In this document: positions 10,062-18,391 of the stretch, one piece after another
How the letters are laid out: every line of letters starts with the position of its first letter
How positions within the stretch are numbered: the first letter of the stretch is position 1
NCBI RefSeq assembly: GCF_001647275.1
Contig: NZ_LRMM01000010.1
Location: 43,998-107,997 of the forward strand
Source of the DNA: Rufibacter ruber
GTDB lineage: Bacteria > Bacteroidota > Bacteroidia > Cytophagales > Hymenobacteraceae
Direction: 5' to 3'
DNA length: 64,000 nt
Translations under genes and position numbers: made by a program
Notes under the pieces: model-generated
The model's input: only the letters and a program-made list of their open reading frames with translations
Told to the model about the DNA's origin: nothing
Database searches by the model: none

Positions 10062-10903
10062 TGAGTATCTGGGAAGCCATTATCCTTGCCATTGTAGAAG
10101 GATTGACAGAGTTTTTGCCGGTTTCTTCTACCGGCCACATGGTGATTGCCTCCAGCCTTATGGGGATCAGCGCCTTTGAATTTACTAAAATGTTTACCGT
10201 CACCATTCAGTTTGGGGCTATTCTCTCAGTGGTGGTGCTGTACTGGAAGCGGTTCATCAACTCCTTTGATTTTTACAAGAAGCTGCTGGTAGCGGTGGTT
10301 CCGGCCTTGGCCATTGGTTTTGTGCTGAAAGATGTGGTAGACGCCATGCTGGAGCGTGTAGAGGTGGTGGCCATTAGCCTGGTGCTGGGGGGGATCATCC
10401 TGATCTTCATTGACCGCTGGTTTAGGGAGAAGACCAACCCTGTAACCACCCCCAGTTATAAAAACGCACTGGTGATAGGCTTTTTTCAGTGCCTGGCCAT
10501 GATTCCCGGGGTTTCCAGGTCTGCCTCCTCTATCATTGGCGGCATGACGCAGAACATGACCAGAAAAGCGGCCGCCGAGTTTTCGTTCTTTATGGCAGTG
10601 CCCACCATGCTGGCCGCAGCCGGTTACAAAGTGGTGACAGACCTCCTGCACCTTGAAATATCTGATCTGCTCACGTTTGACCTCCCCAAAATTGAGGCGG
10701 GTTTTAACGCCATTACCCCCCAGGAATGGCAGGCGCTTCTCATAGGCAATGTGGTGGCTTTCATTGTGGCCATGGCCGCCATCAAATTCTTTGTTGGCTT
10801 CCTGACGAAATACGGGTTTAAACTATTTGGGTACTACCGTATTATAGTGGGTCTGGTGATTTTAATGCTGTTGGCCTTTGGGGTAGACATTCAGGTAGTA
10901 TAA
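10061..10903 (+). CDS. uppP: Undecaprenyl-diphosphatase UppP
   Basis: UppP (BacA family) dephosphorylates undecaprenyl diphosphate at the membrane, recycling the lipid carrier for peptidoglycan and surface polysaccharides. The 280-residue protein carries both signature motifs: [16 protein letters not shown] near the N-terminus with E13 and E17 and H26, and [15 protein letters not shown] with the active-site arginine at about residues 145-160. Multiple membrane segments fill the rest. Length is normal. It overlaps DUF3098 upstream and truB downstream by one base each, consistent with one coupled transcript. Confidence 0.95.
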   Translation: MSIWEAIILAIVEGLTEFLPVSSTGHMVIASSLMGISAFEFTKMFTVTIQFGAILSVVVLYWKRFINSFDFYKKLLVAVVPALAIGFVLKDVVDAMLERVEVVAISLVLGGIILIFIDRWFREKTNPVTTPSYKNALVIGFFQCLAMIPGVSRSASSIIGGMTQNMTRKAAAEFSFFMAVPTMLAAAGYKVVTDLLHLEISDLLTFDLPKIEAGFNAITPQEWQALLIGNVVAFIVAMAAIKFFVGFLTKYGFKLFGYYRIIVGLVILMLLAFGVDIQVV

Positions 10904-11616
10904 TGCAGGAAGAACGCAATTTTGATTTTGAGGCAGGGGCGGTCCTGTTGATCAACAAACCCCTCACCTGGACGTCTTTTGACGTGGTGAAGAAAACCAA
11001 GTTCACCCTGCGCATCAAAAAAATTGGCCACGCCGGCACGTTAGACCCCCTGGCCACCGGTCTCTTGATTCTCTGCACTGGCAAATTCACCAAACGCATT
11101 GAGGAGATTCAGGCACAGGAGAAGGAATACACCGGTAAAATGGTGCTGGGCCACACCACCCCTTCCTTTGATCTGGAAACCGAAATCGACTCTACCTCCC
11201 CCACAGACCATCTCACAGAGCAGATGATCAGAGAAGCGGCGGCTTCGTTTGAAGGGGAGATTGATCAGGTGCCCCCTATTTACTCGGCGGTAAAAGTAAA
11301 CGGGCAGCGCGCCTACACCATTGCCCGCAAGGGCGGCGAGGCCGAAATCAAAGCAAAGCGCATCACCATCAAGCAGTTTGCCATCACCTCTGTTGACGGC
11401 AACCAGATTGCGTTTAAGGTAGTTTGCTCCAAAGGAACCTACATCAGGAGTTTAGCCCGGGACCTGGGCGGGAAACTAGGGTGCGGCGCTTACTTATCTG
11501 AGTTGGTGCGCACCCGTATTGGCGATTACAAATTAGAAGAGGCCATGAGCCTGGAACAAGTACAGGAACTCCGCGATAAACTTTTTGCCCAGCATGATCG
11601 TCATCCGGGAGCTTAA
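10903..11616 (+). CDS. truB: tRNA pseudouridine(55) synthase TruB
   Basis: TruB isomerises U55 in the T-loop of tRNAs. The 237-residue protein has INKPLTWTSFDVV and the catalytic motif GHAGTLDPLATGLL, making D48 the nucleophile, plus the conserved CSKGTYIRSLARDLG stretch near residue 180. It lacks a C-terminal PUA extension, as is usual in Bacteroidota. The start ATG overlaps the uppP stop, and its own 3' end overlaps ribF by about 23 bases. Confidence 0.95.
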   Translation: MQEERNFDFEAGAVLLINKPLTWTSFDVVKKTKFTLRIKKIGHAGTLDPLATGLLILCTGKFTKRIEEIQAQEKEYTGKMVLGHTTPSFDLETEIDSTSPTDHLTEQMIREAAASFEGEIDQVPPIYSAVKVNGQRAYTIARKGGEAEIKAKRITIKQFAITSVDGNQIAFKVVCSKGTYIRSLARDLGGKLGCGAYLSELVRTRIGDYKLEEAMSLEQVQELRDKLFAQHDRHPGA

Positions 11617-12520
11617 CCAATTTCCTTTACTTGCGCATGCGGTGGTGACCTCTGGCACCTTTGACGGCGTACACGTGGGCCATCAGAAAATACTGGCCCG
11701 GCTTACTGAGAGTGCCCGCCAAAGCACCGGGCAGAGCGTGGTGATAACGTATTGGCCGCATCCGCGCACGGTCCTTAACCCTCATGATGACTCCCTGCGT
11801 CTGCTCTCCACCATTGAAGAGCGCATAGAGGCGCTGGAACAGTTTGGGGTAGACTATCTCCTGATACTCCCGTTCACCAGAGAATTTGCACAGCTCACGT
11901 CTGAGGAATACATCCAGCAGATACTGATCAACACACTGCACACCAAAAAACTGGTCATTGGCTATGACCACCGCTTCGGGAAAAACAGGGAAGGCGGGTT
12001 TGATTACCTGCAGGCCAACGCCCGCCGGTACGGCTTTGAGGTGGAGGAGATTCCCAGGCAGGATATTGACGAGGTGGGCGTGAGCTCCAGTAAGATCAGA
12101 ACCGCTTTGGAGAAAGGCGATGTAGAAACCGCCGCCCGCTATCTTGGTCGCCCCTATACCCTCTCAGGACGGGTGGTGGAAGGGAAAAAATTAGGCAGAA
12201 CCCTGGGCTACCCCACCGCCAACCTGCAACCCCAGGACAAACTGAAACAGGTGCCGGCCATTGGTATTTACGCGGTCATGGTAAAAACCACATCTGGCAG
12301 CTTCAAAGGCATGCTCAGCATTGGCACCAACCCTACCGTGAACGGCTCTTCCCAGACCATTGAGGTCCATCTCTTTGATTTTGAGGGGGAGCTCTACGGC
12401 CAGGAAATCACCCTCTCCTTTATTGCCTACATGCGGCCTGAGGAGAAGTATGAGAACCTGGACCTACTGGTCCGGCAGCTGCACCAGGACAAAGCCACCG
12501 CCTTACAACTGTTAGGATAA
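11594..12520 (+). CDS. ribF: Bifunctional riboflavin kinase/FAD synthetase
   Basis: RibF makes FMN and FAD from riboflavin and ATP. The adenylyltransferase domain occupies about residues 15-165, with SGTFDGVHVGHQKIL containing the nucleotidyltransferase GxxxGH-type motif; the riboflavin kinase domain follows from about 180 with GRVVEGKKLGRTLGYPTANL and the SIGTNPTVNG segment. The ATG at 11594 was preferred over TTG at 11585 because MIVIRELNQF is a natural start; either overlaps the end of truB. This is the last gene of the ftsX operon. Confidence 0.95.
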   Translation: MIVIRELNQFPLLAHAVVTSGTFDGVHVGHQKILARLTESARQSTGQSVVITYWPHPRTVLNPHDDSLRLLSTIEERIEALEQFGVDYLLILPFTREFAQLTSEEYIQQILINTLHTKKLVIGYDHRFGKNREGGFDYLQANARRYGFEVEEIPRQDIDEVGVSSSKIRTALEKGDVETAARYLGRPYTLSGRVVEGKKLGRTLGYPTANLQPQDKLKQVPAIGIYAVMVKTTSGSFKGMLSIGTNPTVNGSSQTIEVHLFDFEGELYGQEITLSFIAYMRPEEKYENLDLLVRQLHQDKATALQLLG

Positions 12521-12615
12521 TTCAGTCTTTTCCGTAACTTCACCACGGGCTTTCACGATAGAAAGGGGAAGAAGGCAGCCCAGATTAGGTTTGTCAGTTC
12601 TAACGTTCCTGTTCT

Positions 12616-13020
12616 ATGTTCAAAAGCATACTCGCTGTGTTAGGCGGGGCAGCCGTAGGTGTCTTCACCATTGGTCTGGTCCAGTACCTTGGGCACCAGT
12701 GGTACCCCACCCCCGGCAACCTTTCCCTGGATGACACGCAGGCAGTGGGCTCCTATCTTGCCACTGCCCCAACCGGCGCGCTCCTCCTGGTGCTGCTGGC
12801 CTACGCCCTCGGTTCCTGGTTTGGCGGTATGGTGGGCGCCCGCTATGCCCCCGCAAAACCGGTGGTACATGCGCTGGCAGTAGGGCTGCTGCTCATGCTT
12901 TCAGGAATTGCCAATCTGCTGGTGATTCCGCACCCGCTCTGGTTTAGCATTGTTTCTTTGCTGGTGTACCTGCCCATGGCATTTTTTGGGGGCATGATGT
13001 CCTCCAGGAGAATTCCATAG
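12616..13020 (+). CDS. Small hypothetical membrane protein, four predicted TM segments
   Basis: I do not recognise the family. The 134 residues form four hydrophobic segments (about 5-25, 52-75, 83-103 and 107-127) with glycine-rich GGAAVG, GSWFGGMVGAR and FFGGMM patches, ending in SSRRIP. The only sizeable loop (about 26-51) is acidic and proline-containing, HQWYPTPGNLSLDD. It stands alone between ribF and the CoA transferase genes, 95 bases after ribF, with a palindrome copy immediately after its stop. Codon pattern and ATG start look genuine. It could be a small DUF-type inner membrane protein; no function is claimed. Confidence 0.75.
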   Translation: MFKSILAVLGGAAVGVFTIGLVQYLGHQWYPTPGNLSLDDTQAVGSYLATAPTGALLLVLLAYALGSWFGGMVGARYAPAKPVVHALAVGLLLMLSGIANLLVIPHPLWFSIVSLLVYLPMAFFGGMMSSRRIP

Positions 13021-13025
13021 GTATT

Positions 13026-13065
13026 CCTGTTTTCAGGCTGTTTTTCTGAAAACAGGTCTAAAACG
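13026..13065. repeat. Dispersed palindrome, copy 6
   Basis: Arms CCTGTTTTCAGGCTG and CAGGTCTAAAACG around TTTTTCTGAAAA, six bases after the small membrane protein gene. Confidence 0.8.
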
Positions 13066-13136
13066 CACATTCTGAGAAAACTGGGCCCTAGCTGCCCTTT
13101 CAAATAAGATAACTTTCCATCTCTACTTAGAGTCAC

Positions 13137-13832
13137 ATGATCAACAAAGTAGTACAAGACGCCGCTGCCGCCTGCCATGACATCCCTTCTGGCGCCACCC
13201 TCATGCTGGGGGGGTTTGGGCTCTGCGGAATTCCTGAGAACGCCATCCAAGAGCTCCTTCGGTTGGGGGTGAAAGACCTTACGTGCATCTCCAACAACGC
13301 CGGGGTAGATGATTTTGGGATTGGGCTGCTGCTGCAGAAACGGCAGGTTAAGAAAATGATCTCCAGCTACGTGGGTGAAAATGCCGAGTTTGAGCGCCAG
13401 CTGCTCTCCGGGGAGCTGGAGGTGGAGCTGATCCCGCAGGGAACGCTGGCCGAGCGCATCAGGGCCGGCGGCGCGGGCATTCCTGCCTTCTTCACTCCCG
13501 CCGGCTATGGCACTGAGGTGGGGGAAGGCAAGGAGAGCCGTGAGTTCAACGGCAAAATGTATCTCATGGAAACCTGGCTTAAGGCAGATTTCGCGCTGGT
13601 CAAGGCCTGGAAAGGAGACACGGCCGGCAACCTTATTTACAAAGGCACCGCCCGCAATTTTAACCCCATGATGGCCGCCGCCGGCAAAATCACCATTGCC
13701 GAAGTAGAGGAACTGGTTCCTGTGGGCGAGCTGGACCCCAACATGATCCATACCCCCGGCATTTACGTGCAGCGCATTTTCCAGGGGAAGGACTATGAGA
13801 AGCGCATTGAACAACGTACCATTCGGTCTTAA
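13137..13832 (+). CDS. scoA: 3-oxoacid CoA-transferase subunit A
   Basis: Alpha subunit of a succinyl-CoA:3-ketoacid (or related acetate/butyrate) CoA transferase, which moves CoA between organic acids in ketone body or short-chain acid metabolism. The 231-residue protein has the family motif [13 protein letters not shown] at about residues 24-36, and the [16 protein letters not shown] and [15 protein letters not shown] segments typical of SCOT alpha subunits. The beta subunit gene follows 21 bases later. Substrate preference cannot be set from sequence alone. Confidence 0.9.
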   Translation: MINKVVQDAAAACHDIPSGATLMLGGFGLCGIPENAIQELLRLGVKDLTCISNNAGVDDFGIGLLLQKRQVKKMISSYVGENAEFERQLLSGELEVELIPQGTLAERIRAGGAGIPAFFTPAGYGTEVGEGKESREFNGKMYLMETWLKADFALVKAWKGDTAGNLIYKGTARNFNPMMAAAGKITIAEVEELVPVGELDPNMIHTPGIYVQRIFQGKDYEKRIEQRTIRS

Positions 13833-13853
13833 CTAGTACTCATTTTGAACAGT

Positions 13854-14513
13854 ATGCCTTTAGATAAACACGGAATAGCGAAACGCATAGCCCAGGAACT
13901 GGAAGACGGGTTTTATGTGAACCTGGGGATTGGAATTCCCACGTTAGTGGCCAATTATATACCCGAGGGAATGAATGTGGTGCTGCAGAGTGAGAATGGC
14001 CTGTTGGGCATGGGCCCCTTCCCTACTGACAGTGAGGTAGACCCAGACCTTATCAATGCCGGGAAGCAAACCGTGACCACCTTGCCCGGCTCTGCCCTTT
14101 TCAGCTCGGCAGAAAGCTTTGCCATGATCAGGGGCGAACATGTGCAGCTGACCGTGCTGGGCGCCATGGAAGTCTCTGAACGCGGAGACATTGCCAACTG
14201 GAAGATCCCGGGCAAAATGGTGAAAGGCATGGGCGGTGCCATGGATCTGGTGGCCTCTGCCAAGAACATCATTGTGGCCATGCAGCATACCTCAAAAGAC
14301 GGTCAGTCAAAACTGCTCAAGACGTGCTCCCTGCCCATCACCGGTTTGCAGTGCGTTAAGAAAATAGTCACAGATCTGGCCGTACTGGAGGTGACAGCAG
14401 ATGGCTTTAAGCTTCTGGAGAGGGCTCCGGGCGTAACGGTAGAACAGATTCTGGCCGCCACTGAAGGCCGTTTGCTGGTAGAAGGGGAGATTCCTGAAAT
14501 TAAAATTGCCTGA
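13854..14513 (+). CDS. scoB: 3-oxoacid CoA-transferase subunit B
   Basis: Catalytic beta subunit partnering the preceding gene. [17 protein letters not shown] and the [10 protein letters not shown] motif place the catalytic glutamate at E47, which forms the glutamyl-CoA intermediate. [19 protein letters not shown] is also family-typical. ATG at 13854 (219 residues) was chosen; a TTG three codons upstream is possible but the family starts near [11 protein letters not shown]. The gene is followed by a palindromic repeat that probably ends the two-gene transcript. Confidence 0.92.
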   Translation: MPLDKHGIAKRIAQELEDGFYVNLGIGIPTLVANYIPEGMNVVLQSENGLLGMGPFPTDSEVDPDLINAGKQTVTTLPGSALFSSAESFAMIRGEHVQLTVLGAMEVSERGDIANWKIPGKMVKGMGGAMDLVASAKNIIVAMQHTSKDGQSKLLKTCSLPITGLQCVKKIVTDLAVLEVTADGFKLLERAPGVTVEQILAATEGRLLVEGEIPEIKIA

Positions 14514-14555
14514 GAGTTGTTACCACTTCGGCGCAAGCCGTACCTCTAATTTTGT

Positions 14556-14591
14556 GTTTTTGACCTGTTTTTCAGAAAACAGGCCAAAAAC
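14556..14591. repeat. Dispersed palindrome, copy 7
   Basis: Arms GTTTTTGACCTG and CAGGCCAAAAAC around TTTTTCAGAAAA; close to the family consensus, 43 bases after scoB. Confidence 0.88.
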
Positions 14592-14630
14592 AGCGTATAG
14601 ATACTTGTTCTTAAAACAAAAGTGCCAGCT

Positions 14631-14638
14631 TACCTTTG
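14631..14638 (+). promoter_or_regulatory. Candidate -7 box (TACCTTTG)
   Basis: Exact match to TAnnTTTG about 200 bases upstream of the GNAT-nitrilase start. The nearest TTG (14605) is spaced 23 bases away, longer than usual, so support is modest. Confidence 0.35.
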
Positions 14639-14643
14639 TGCTT

Positions 14644-14757
14644 AGAGCATGTTAAAATTGTCTTCTGCGCTTTAAAACGGCACCAGAATAACCTGGCTTT
14701 GCCAGAACCTTTTGCTTCTGTTTTAATGCCGGTGCAATAACTCTTTAAACAAGCTCT
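14644..14757. repeat. MITE-like element with AGAGCATGTT ends, copy A
   Basis: Starts AGAGCATGTTAAAATTG and ends CTTTAAACAAGCTCT, which are imperfect terminal inverted repeats. A longer relative with the same left end and a similar right end lies at 24103-24265. Non-coding. Confidence 0.6.
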
Positions 14758-14840
14758 AACTTGCGGCGGAAAGCAGCAACCATCCTGGGAGGGGGCTGGG
14801 TATAAAGATTTCCTCCTTTTTCACCTCTTCTGTGTTGGCT

Positions 14841-16424
14841 ATGGCACAGAAAAGAAAAGCAACCAGCAATATGAGTGAGACAACTGAACACAAATTAATA
14901 CTAAGACAACTTACCCAGGCAGATTATAAAGAGGTAAAGCAGATCATGGAAATGGTCTACACCAACCTGGGCGGCTCCTGGACCCAAAAAGAATTCAACT
15001 CCCTGCTCAAACGCTTCCCAGAGGGGCAGCTGTGTATTGAGGATAAAGGACGGGTGGTGGCAGCCGCCTTGAGCTTGATCGTTGATTATTCTGAATACGG
15101 CGACAAGCACACCTATGAGCAGATTGTGGGCGGTGGCAAGTTTGACACCCATGACGCAGACGGCGACACCCTGTACGGCGTAGATGTGTTTGTGCACCCA
15201 GACTACCGTAACCTGCGCCTGGGACGGCGTTTGTATGACGCCCGTAAGGAGCTCTGCGAAAACCTGAACCTGCGCGGCATCATCCTGGGCGGCCGCATAC
15301 CCGGCTACAAGGAACATTCTGACAAGATGACGCCGGGCAAGTACATTGAGCAGGTGCGCAACAAGGAGATCTATGACCCTATCTTAACGTTCCAGCTGAG
15401 CAACGGCTTTCACGTACGGAAGATTATCAAAGGCTACATGCCCCAGGATAAGGAGTCTAAAGCCTATGCCTCCTTGCTGGAATGGATCAACGTGTACTAT
15501 GAAGAAAAGGAGACGCTGGTAGGCGGCACCAAGAAAGTGGTACGCATTGGGGTAATCCAGTGGCAGATGCGCCAAATGAACTCCCTGGAGGATTTTGAGC
15601 AGCAGATTGAGTTCTTCGTGGACACGGTAAGCTCTTACAAGGCAGACATGGTGCTGTTCCCTGAGTTCTTTAATGCCCCGCTCATGGCACTCACAGATGA
15701 GACCACCCCGTCTGCGGCTATCAGAAAGTTAGCCGATTATACAGACGGCATACGGGAGCGCCTCATTCACCTGGCCCTCTCGTACAACATCAACATCATT
15801 GCGGGGAGTATGCCGGAGTACATAGACAACAAGCTCCACAATGTAAGCTACCTCTGCCGCCGCGATGGCACCTGGGACAAACAGTACAAGCTGCACGTTA
15901 CACCAGACGAGGCCCATTACTGGGGAATGCGCGGCGGAAATAAACTGAATGTATTTGACACCGACTTCGGGAAGATAGGGATTCTGATCTGCTATGACGT
16001 AGAGTTCCCGGAGCTGGCCCGTATGCTGTCTGACCAGGAGATGAAAATCCTGTTTGTTCCGTACCAGACAGATACCAAGAATGCGTACTTGCGGGTACGG
16101 CACTGCGCCCAGGCCCGTGCCATTGAAAACGAATGCTATGTGGCTATCACCGGCAGCGTGGGCAACCTGCCCCGGGTAGAGAACATGGACATCCAATACT
16201 CGCAATCAGCGGTGTTTTCGCCCTCAGACGTTGCTTTCCCGCATGATGCCATCATTGCAGAGGCCACACCCAACACCGAGATGACCCTGATCGCCGACCT
16301 GGACCTGGAGCTTCTGAAGGACCTGAACACCACCGGCAGCGTGCGTAACCTGCGTGACCGCCGGAAGGATCTCTACAACCTGAGCTGGCTGCACCAGAAA
16401 GAAGATGATTTAACTGAGATTTAG
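14841..16424 (+). CDS. Bifunctional GNAT N-acetyltransferase / carbon-nitrogen hydrolase
   Basis: A two-domain cytoplasmic protein of about 527 residues. Residues roughly 15-215 form a GNAT domain, with HPDYRNLRLGRRLYDARK as the acetyl-CoA-binding segment. Residues about 235-515 form a nitrilase-superfamily amidase with the full catalytic triad: Glu in LFPEFFN, Lys in KQYKLHV and Cys in ILICYDVEFPE. The same fusion is known in several phyla, and its substrate is not established; an acylated amine or amide being made by one domain and cleaved by the other is only a guess. ATG 14841 is used; ATG 14871 (MSETTEHK) is an equally possible start. A strong inverted repeat lies 9 bases after the stop. 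Confidence 0.9.
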   Translation: MAQKRKATSNMSETTEHKLILRQLTQADYKEVKQIMEMVYTNLGGSWTQKEFNSLLKRFPEGQLCIEDKGRVVAAALSLIVDYSEYGDKHTYEQIVGGGKFDTHDADGDTLYGVDVFVHPDYRNLRLGRRLYDARKELCENLNLRGIILGGRIPGYKEHSDKMTPGKYIEQVRNKEIYDPILTFQLSNGFHVRKIIKGYMPQDKESKAYASLLEWINVYYEEKETLVGGTKKVVRIGVIQWQMRQMNSLEDFEQQIEFFVDTVSSYKADMVLFPEFFNAPLMALTDETTPSAAIRKLADYTDGIRERLIHLALSYNINIIAGSMPEYIDNKLHNVSYLCRRDGTWDKQYKLHVTPDEAHYWGMRGGNKLNVFDTDFGKIGILICYDVEFPELARMLSDQEMKILFVPYQTDTKNAYLRVRHCAQARAIENECYVAITGSVGNLPRVENMDIQYSQSAVFSPSDVAFPHDAIIAEATPNTEMTLIADLDLELLKDLNTTGSVRNLRDRRKDLYNLSWLHQKEDDLTEI

Positions 16425-16432
16425 AGAAAGTA

Positions 16433-16483
16433 GCTCAGAAACAGGAACGGCTGGCCACATGGCCAGCGTTCCTGTTTCTGAGC
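16433..16483. repeat. Long near-perfect inverted repeat
   Basis: Arms GCTCAGAAACAGGAACG and CGTTCCTGTTTCTGAGC enclose a second palindrome CTGGCCACATGGCCAG. It starts 9 bases after the GNAT-nitrilase stop. The outer arm resembles the GTTCCTGTTTTC arms of the dispersed family, but the centre differs. A T-run is lacking, so termination would be structure-driven. Confidence 0.8.
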
Positions 16484-16620
16484 GGTTCATTGCAAGAGGA
16501 GACGTTGGGGAGCTTGTGGAGAGGGGTTTGTATTGCAGGTAAAGCTTAAGAACAAAGAACTAGGTGCTGGTGCATTAACTTCAATCTTTGGCCAAGGACT
16601 GTGATTGTCTCTAAAGCTTC

Positions 16621-16657
16621 TGTTTTGGGGCTGTTTTTTTAAAAATAGACCAAAAAC
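16621..16657. repeat. Dispersed palindrome, copy 8
   Basis: Left arm TGTTTTGGGGCTG, right arm TAGACCAAAAACG, centre TTTTTTTAAAAA; degenerate. Confidence 0.7.
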
Positions 16658-16800
16658 GGCAACACCAGCTCAACCTTTCCCACCTAAGTAAAACGGAAAA
16701 AGTAATACCAGGGAAGTTCTTTAGATTTTAAACCGGCAGACGTATTAGAAGGTACATCTCCTTTAACGAAAGCTTTTTGACCTGCTTAACAAAAGGCGCT

Positions 16801-16842
16801 GCTGTTTTCGGGCTATTTTTCTGAAAACAAGCCAGAAACAGC
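16801..16842. repeat. Dispersed palindrome, copy 9
   Basis: Arms GCTGTTTTCGGGCT and AAGCCAGAAACAGC around TTTTTCTGAAAA, 74 bases past the end of the Wzz-like gene. Confidence 0.82.
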
Positions 16843-16915
16843 GTCGCCTGCCTAGCTCTTCGCCACTAGTTATAAACGTTAAACTGAAACGCCAACCACG
16901 GTGCCAGTTTTTTTC

Positions 16916-17839
16916 CTATATCAAACTTGCCTTGCTTCTTTTATGGTTGTCATACCAAAAGGCCAAAAGAAGGCCAATGAGGTAGCCTATGATACCTCCT
17001 ATAATCAGGTGTTCTTTTAAAACGGGCTTTGTTGGCTTTTGGATAGGAGCGAAACCTACTACTACCTGCACGATCTCCAAGGTTTTTAACCTTGACCGAA
17101 GGTATTCCTGCTTTTCAACTAAATTCAAACCTGTCTCATACAAACCTGCCTGATCTACCAAGTCACCCTTCACCAGTTCGTTTACCGGCTGTTTAAGCCT
17201 TTTGAGAGAGATGGATGACTGTTTAGCACTGTCAAGGGACGCAATATCATATTCCAGTTTGGCAAGCACGCGTTCCATGTACTCCCTCTTTGCGCCGGTA
17301 CTTTTGGTGAAAAAATCATTTTTGTTAAAATAATGCACGAGCCCTTTCTGGAGAGGAACAAAAATTGTCTGGTCATAGACTTCTGCTTCTATGCTGAAAG
17401 GTCCGCCATATATCACGGTATCTACCTCTTCTGAGAATTGATCCAGGTTAGAAAATTTGAGGGACTTGATGAAAGAGGCTTTGTCTTTGCTCATGTTAAG
17501 GTTGGCCGAAATCTCATCTAAATTCCCATCCATCACTAATTTGTTCATTCTTTCAACTTCCCCCTTGAAATAGTCATTTCTTATTTCAGCAGGCGCCAAG
17601 GTCATGGTACTAATAAAATATTTCCGCTTTACCTGAAAAACCAGCTGCCCCGCCCCTATCCCAAGAAGGAGTGTAAGAACAAGCAGGAAAAAATAGTTAA
17701 AGTTGATAATGGCAGTACGTTTCAAGCCAGATAAAAGCCTGTGGTAAAGCTGGTTGAGCTTTCTCAAAACCAACCTGAGATCTATTTCATCTGAATAAAC
17801 GGAAGCGGGCTTAGACGGCTCCCTAGTACTGTTGTCCAT
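16916..17839 (-). CDS. Wzz/chain-length-determinant-like membrane protein
   Basis: A 307-residue protein with a cytoplasmic N-terminus, a membrane segment at about 46-68 (NYFFLLVLTLLLGIGAGQLV), a long periplasmic, partly coiled region, and a second membrane segment near 281-298 followed by WYDNHKRSK. PIQKPTKPVLKEHLIIGGIIG is the proline-rich stretch that precedes the last helix in Wzz/polysaccharide co-polymerase proteins. Members set chain length of surface polysaccharide. No tyrosine kinase domain is fused. It faces away from the polysaccharide operon that starts 552 bases off, so it is probably its partner. The fold is clear, the exact subfamily is not. Confidence 0.75.
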   Translation of the reverse strand: MDNSTREPSKPASVYSDEIDLRLVLRKLNQLYHRLLSGLKRTAIINFNYFFLLVLTLLLGIGAGQLVFQVKRKYFISTMTLAPAEIRNDYFKGEVERMNKLVMDGNLDEISANLNMSKDKASFIKSLKFSNLDQFSEEVDTVIYGGPFSIEAEVYDQTIFVPLQKGLVHYFNKNDFFTKSTGAKREYMERVLAKLEYDIASLDSAKQSSISLKRLKQPVNELVKGDLVDQAGLYETGLNLVEKQEYLRSRLKTLEIVQVVVGFAPIQKPTKPVLKEHLIIGGIIGYLIGLLLAFWYDNHKRSKASLI

Positions 17840-18391
17840 AAAATGCTGAAGAAAACTAATGTAAAGATGAGGATTTTAAGAAAATGAACAAAAGTAAATG
17901 AACTTGGGCCCATCTTTGGTTAGTGACAGGTACTGGTATTGCGCAGATTGACATTTGTGCTGAAAATCAATCTAGCGCCCACCTGCCTCTCTCCAATTTG
18001 CCAGCCAAAGCGCACCTAGGCTGCGCAAAAAGAGCTTAACCTAGACCTGACGCTGCTCTTTTTCGCCTGCAAAACCAAAAGCTGATCCTGCTTTAGCTGA
18101 ATAGAAAAGTGGTTCTACCCCAGCTGACCAGGTCTAACAGAGAAATTTGACCATAGTCCCTGATACACTTTCCCCGGTACTTGGCTTTTGACCTCCTGAA
18201 CAGCCGGCTACAGCAGATTGCTCCCCCCTGGCCCGCTCTCCCAGGGTGTACCCTTCCTGCTAAAGTTGCCCTGGCCCTTTGACGTTGCCTATTTGTTTGG
18301 TTACTTTGTTACAGTAGAACCAACCTCTCTTTTTTATCATTAAGACCAATAGGCCTAGGTGCGGCTTTGATCTTGTGTCCCGTTTTCTCTA
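17840..18391. other. Divergent intergenic region upstream of the polysaccharide operon
   Basis: This 552-base stretch should hold promoters for the Wzz-like gene and the flippase operon. I see no exact TAnnTTTG box. An inverted repeat AAAAAGAGC (18027-18035) / GCTCTTTTT (18055-18063) could be a hairpin. No gene is supported. Confidence 0.5.

Larger units (their letters stand above)
14514..14840. other. Intergenic region with palindrome, promoter candidate and MITE-like insertion
   Basis: No gene is supported here. In order it holds palindrome copy 7, an exact TAnnTTTG match at 14631-14638, and a 114-base element starting 6 bases after that box; the element would be transcribed in the leader of the GNAT-nitrilase gene. 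Confidence 0.6.
16425..16915. other. Intergenic region between convergent genes with three palindromes
   Basis: The stretch between the GNAT-nitrilase gene and the Wzz-like gene, which face each other, contains a 51-base inverted repeat and two family palindromes and no supportable gene. Bases 16490-16615 and 16660-16795 show nothing recognisable. Confidence 0.6.

Noticed and set aside
12843..13814. A 323-codon minus-strand open frame
   Set aside because: It is antisense to scoA and crosses a palindromic repeat; scoA carries clear family motifs.
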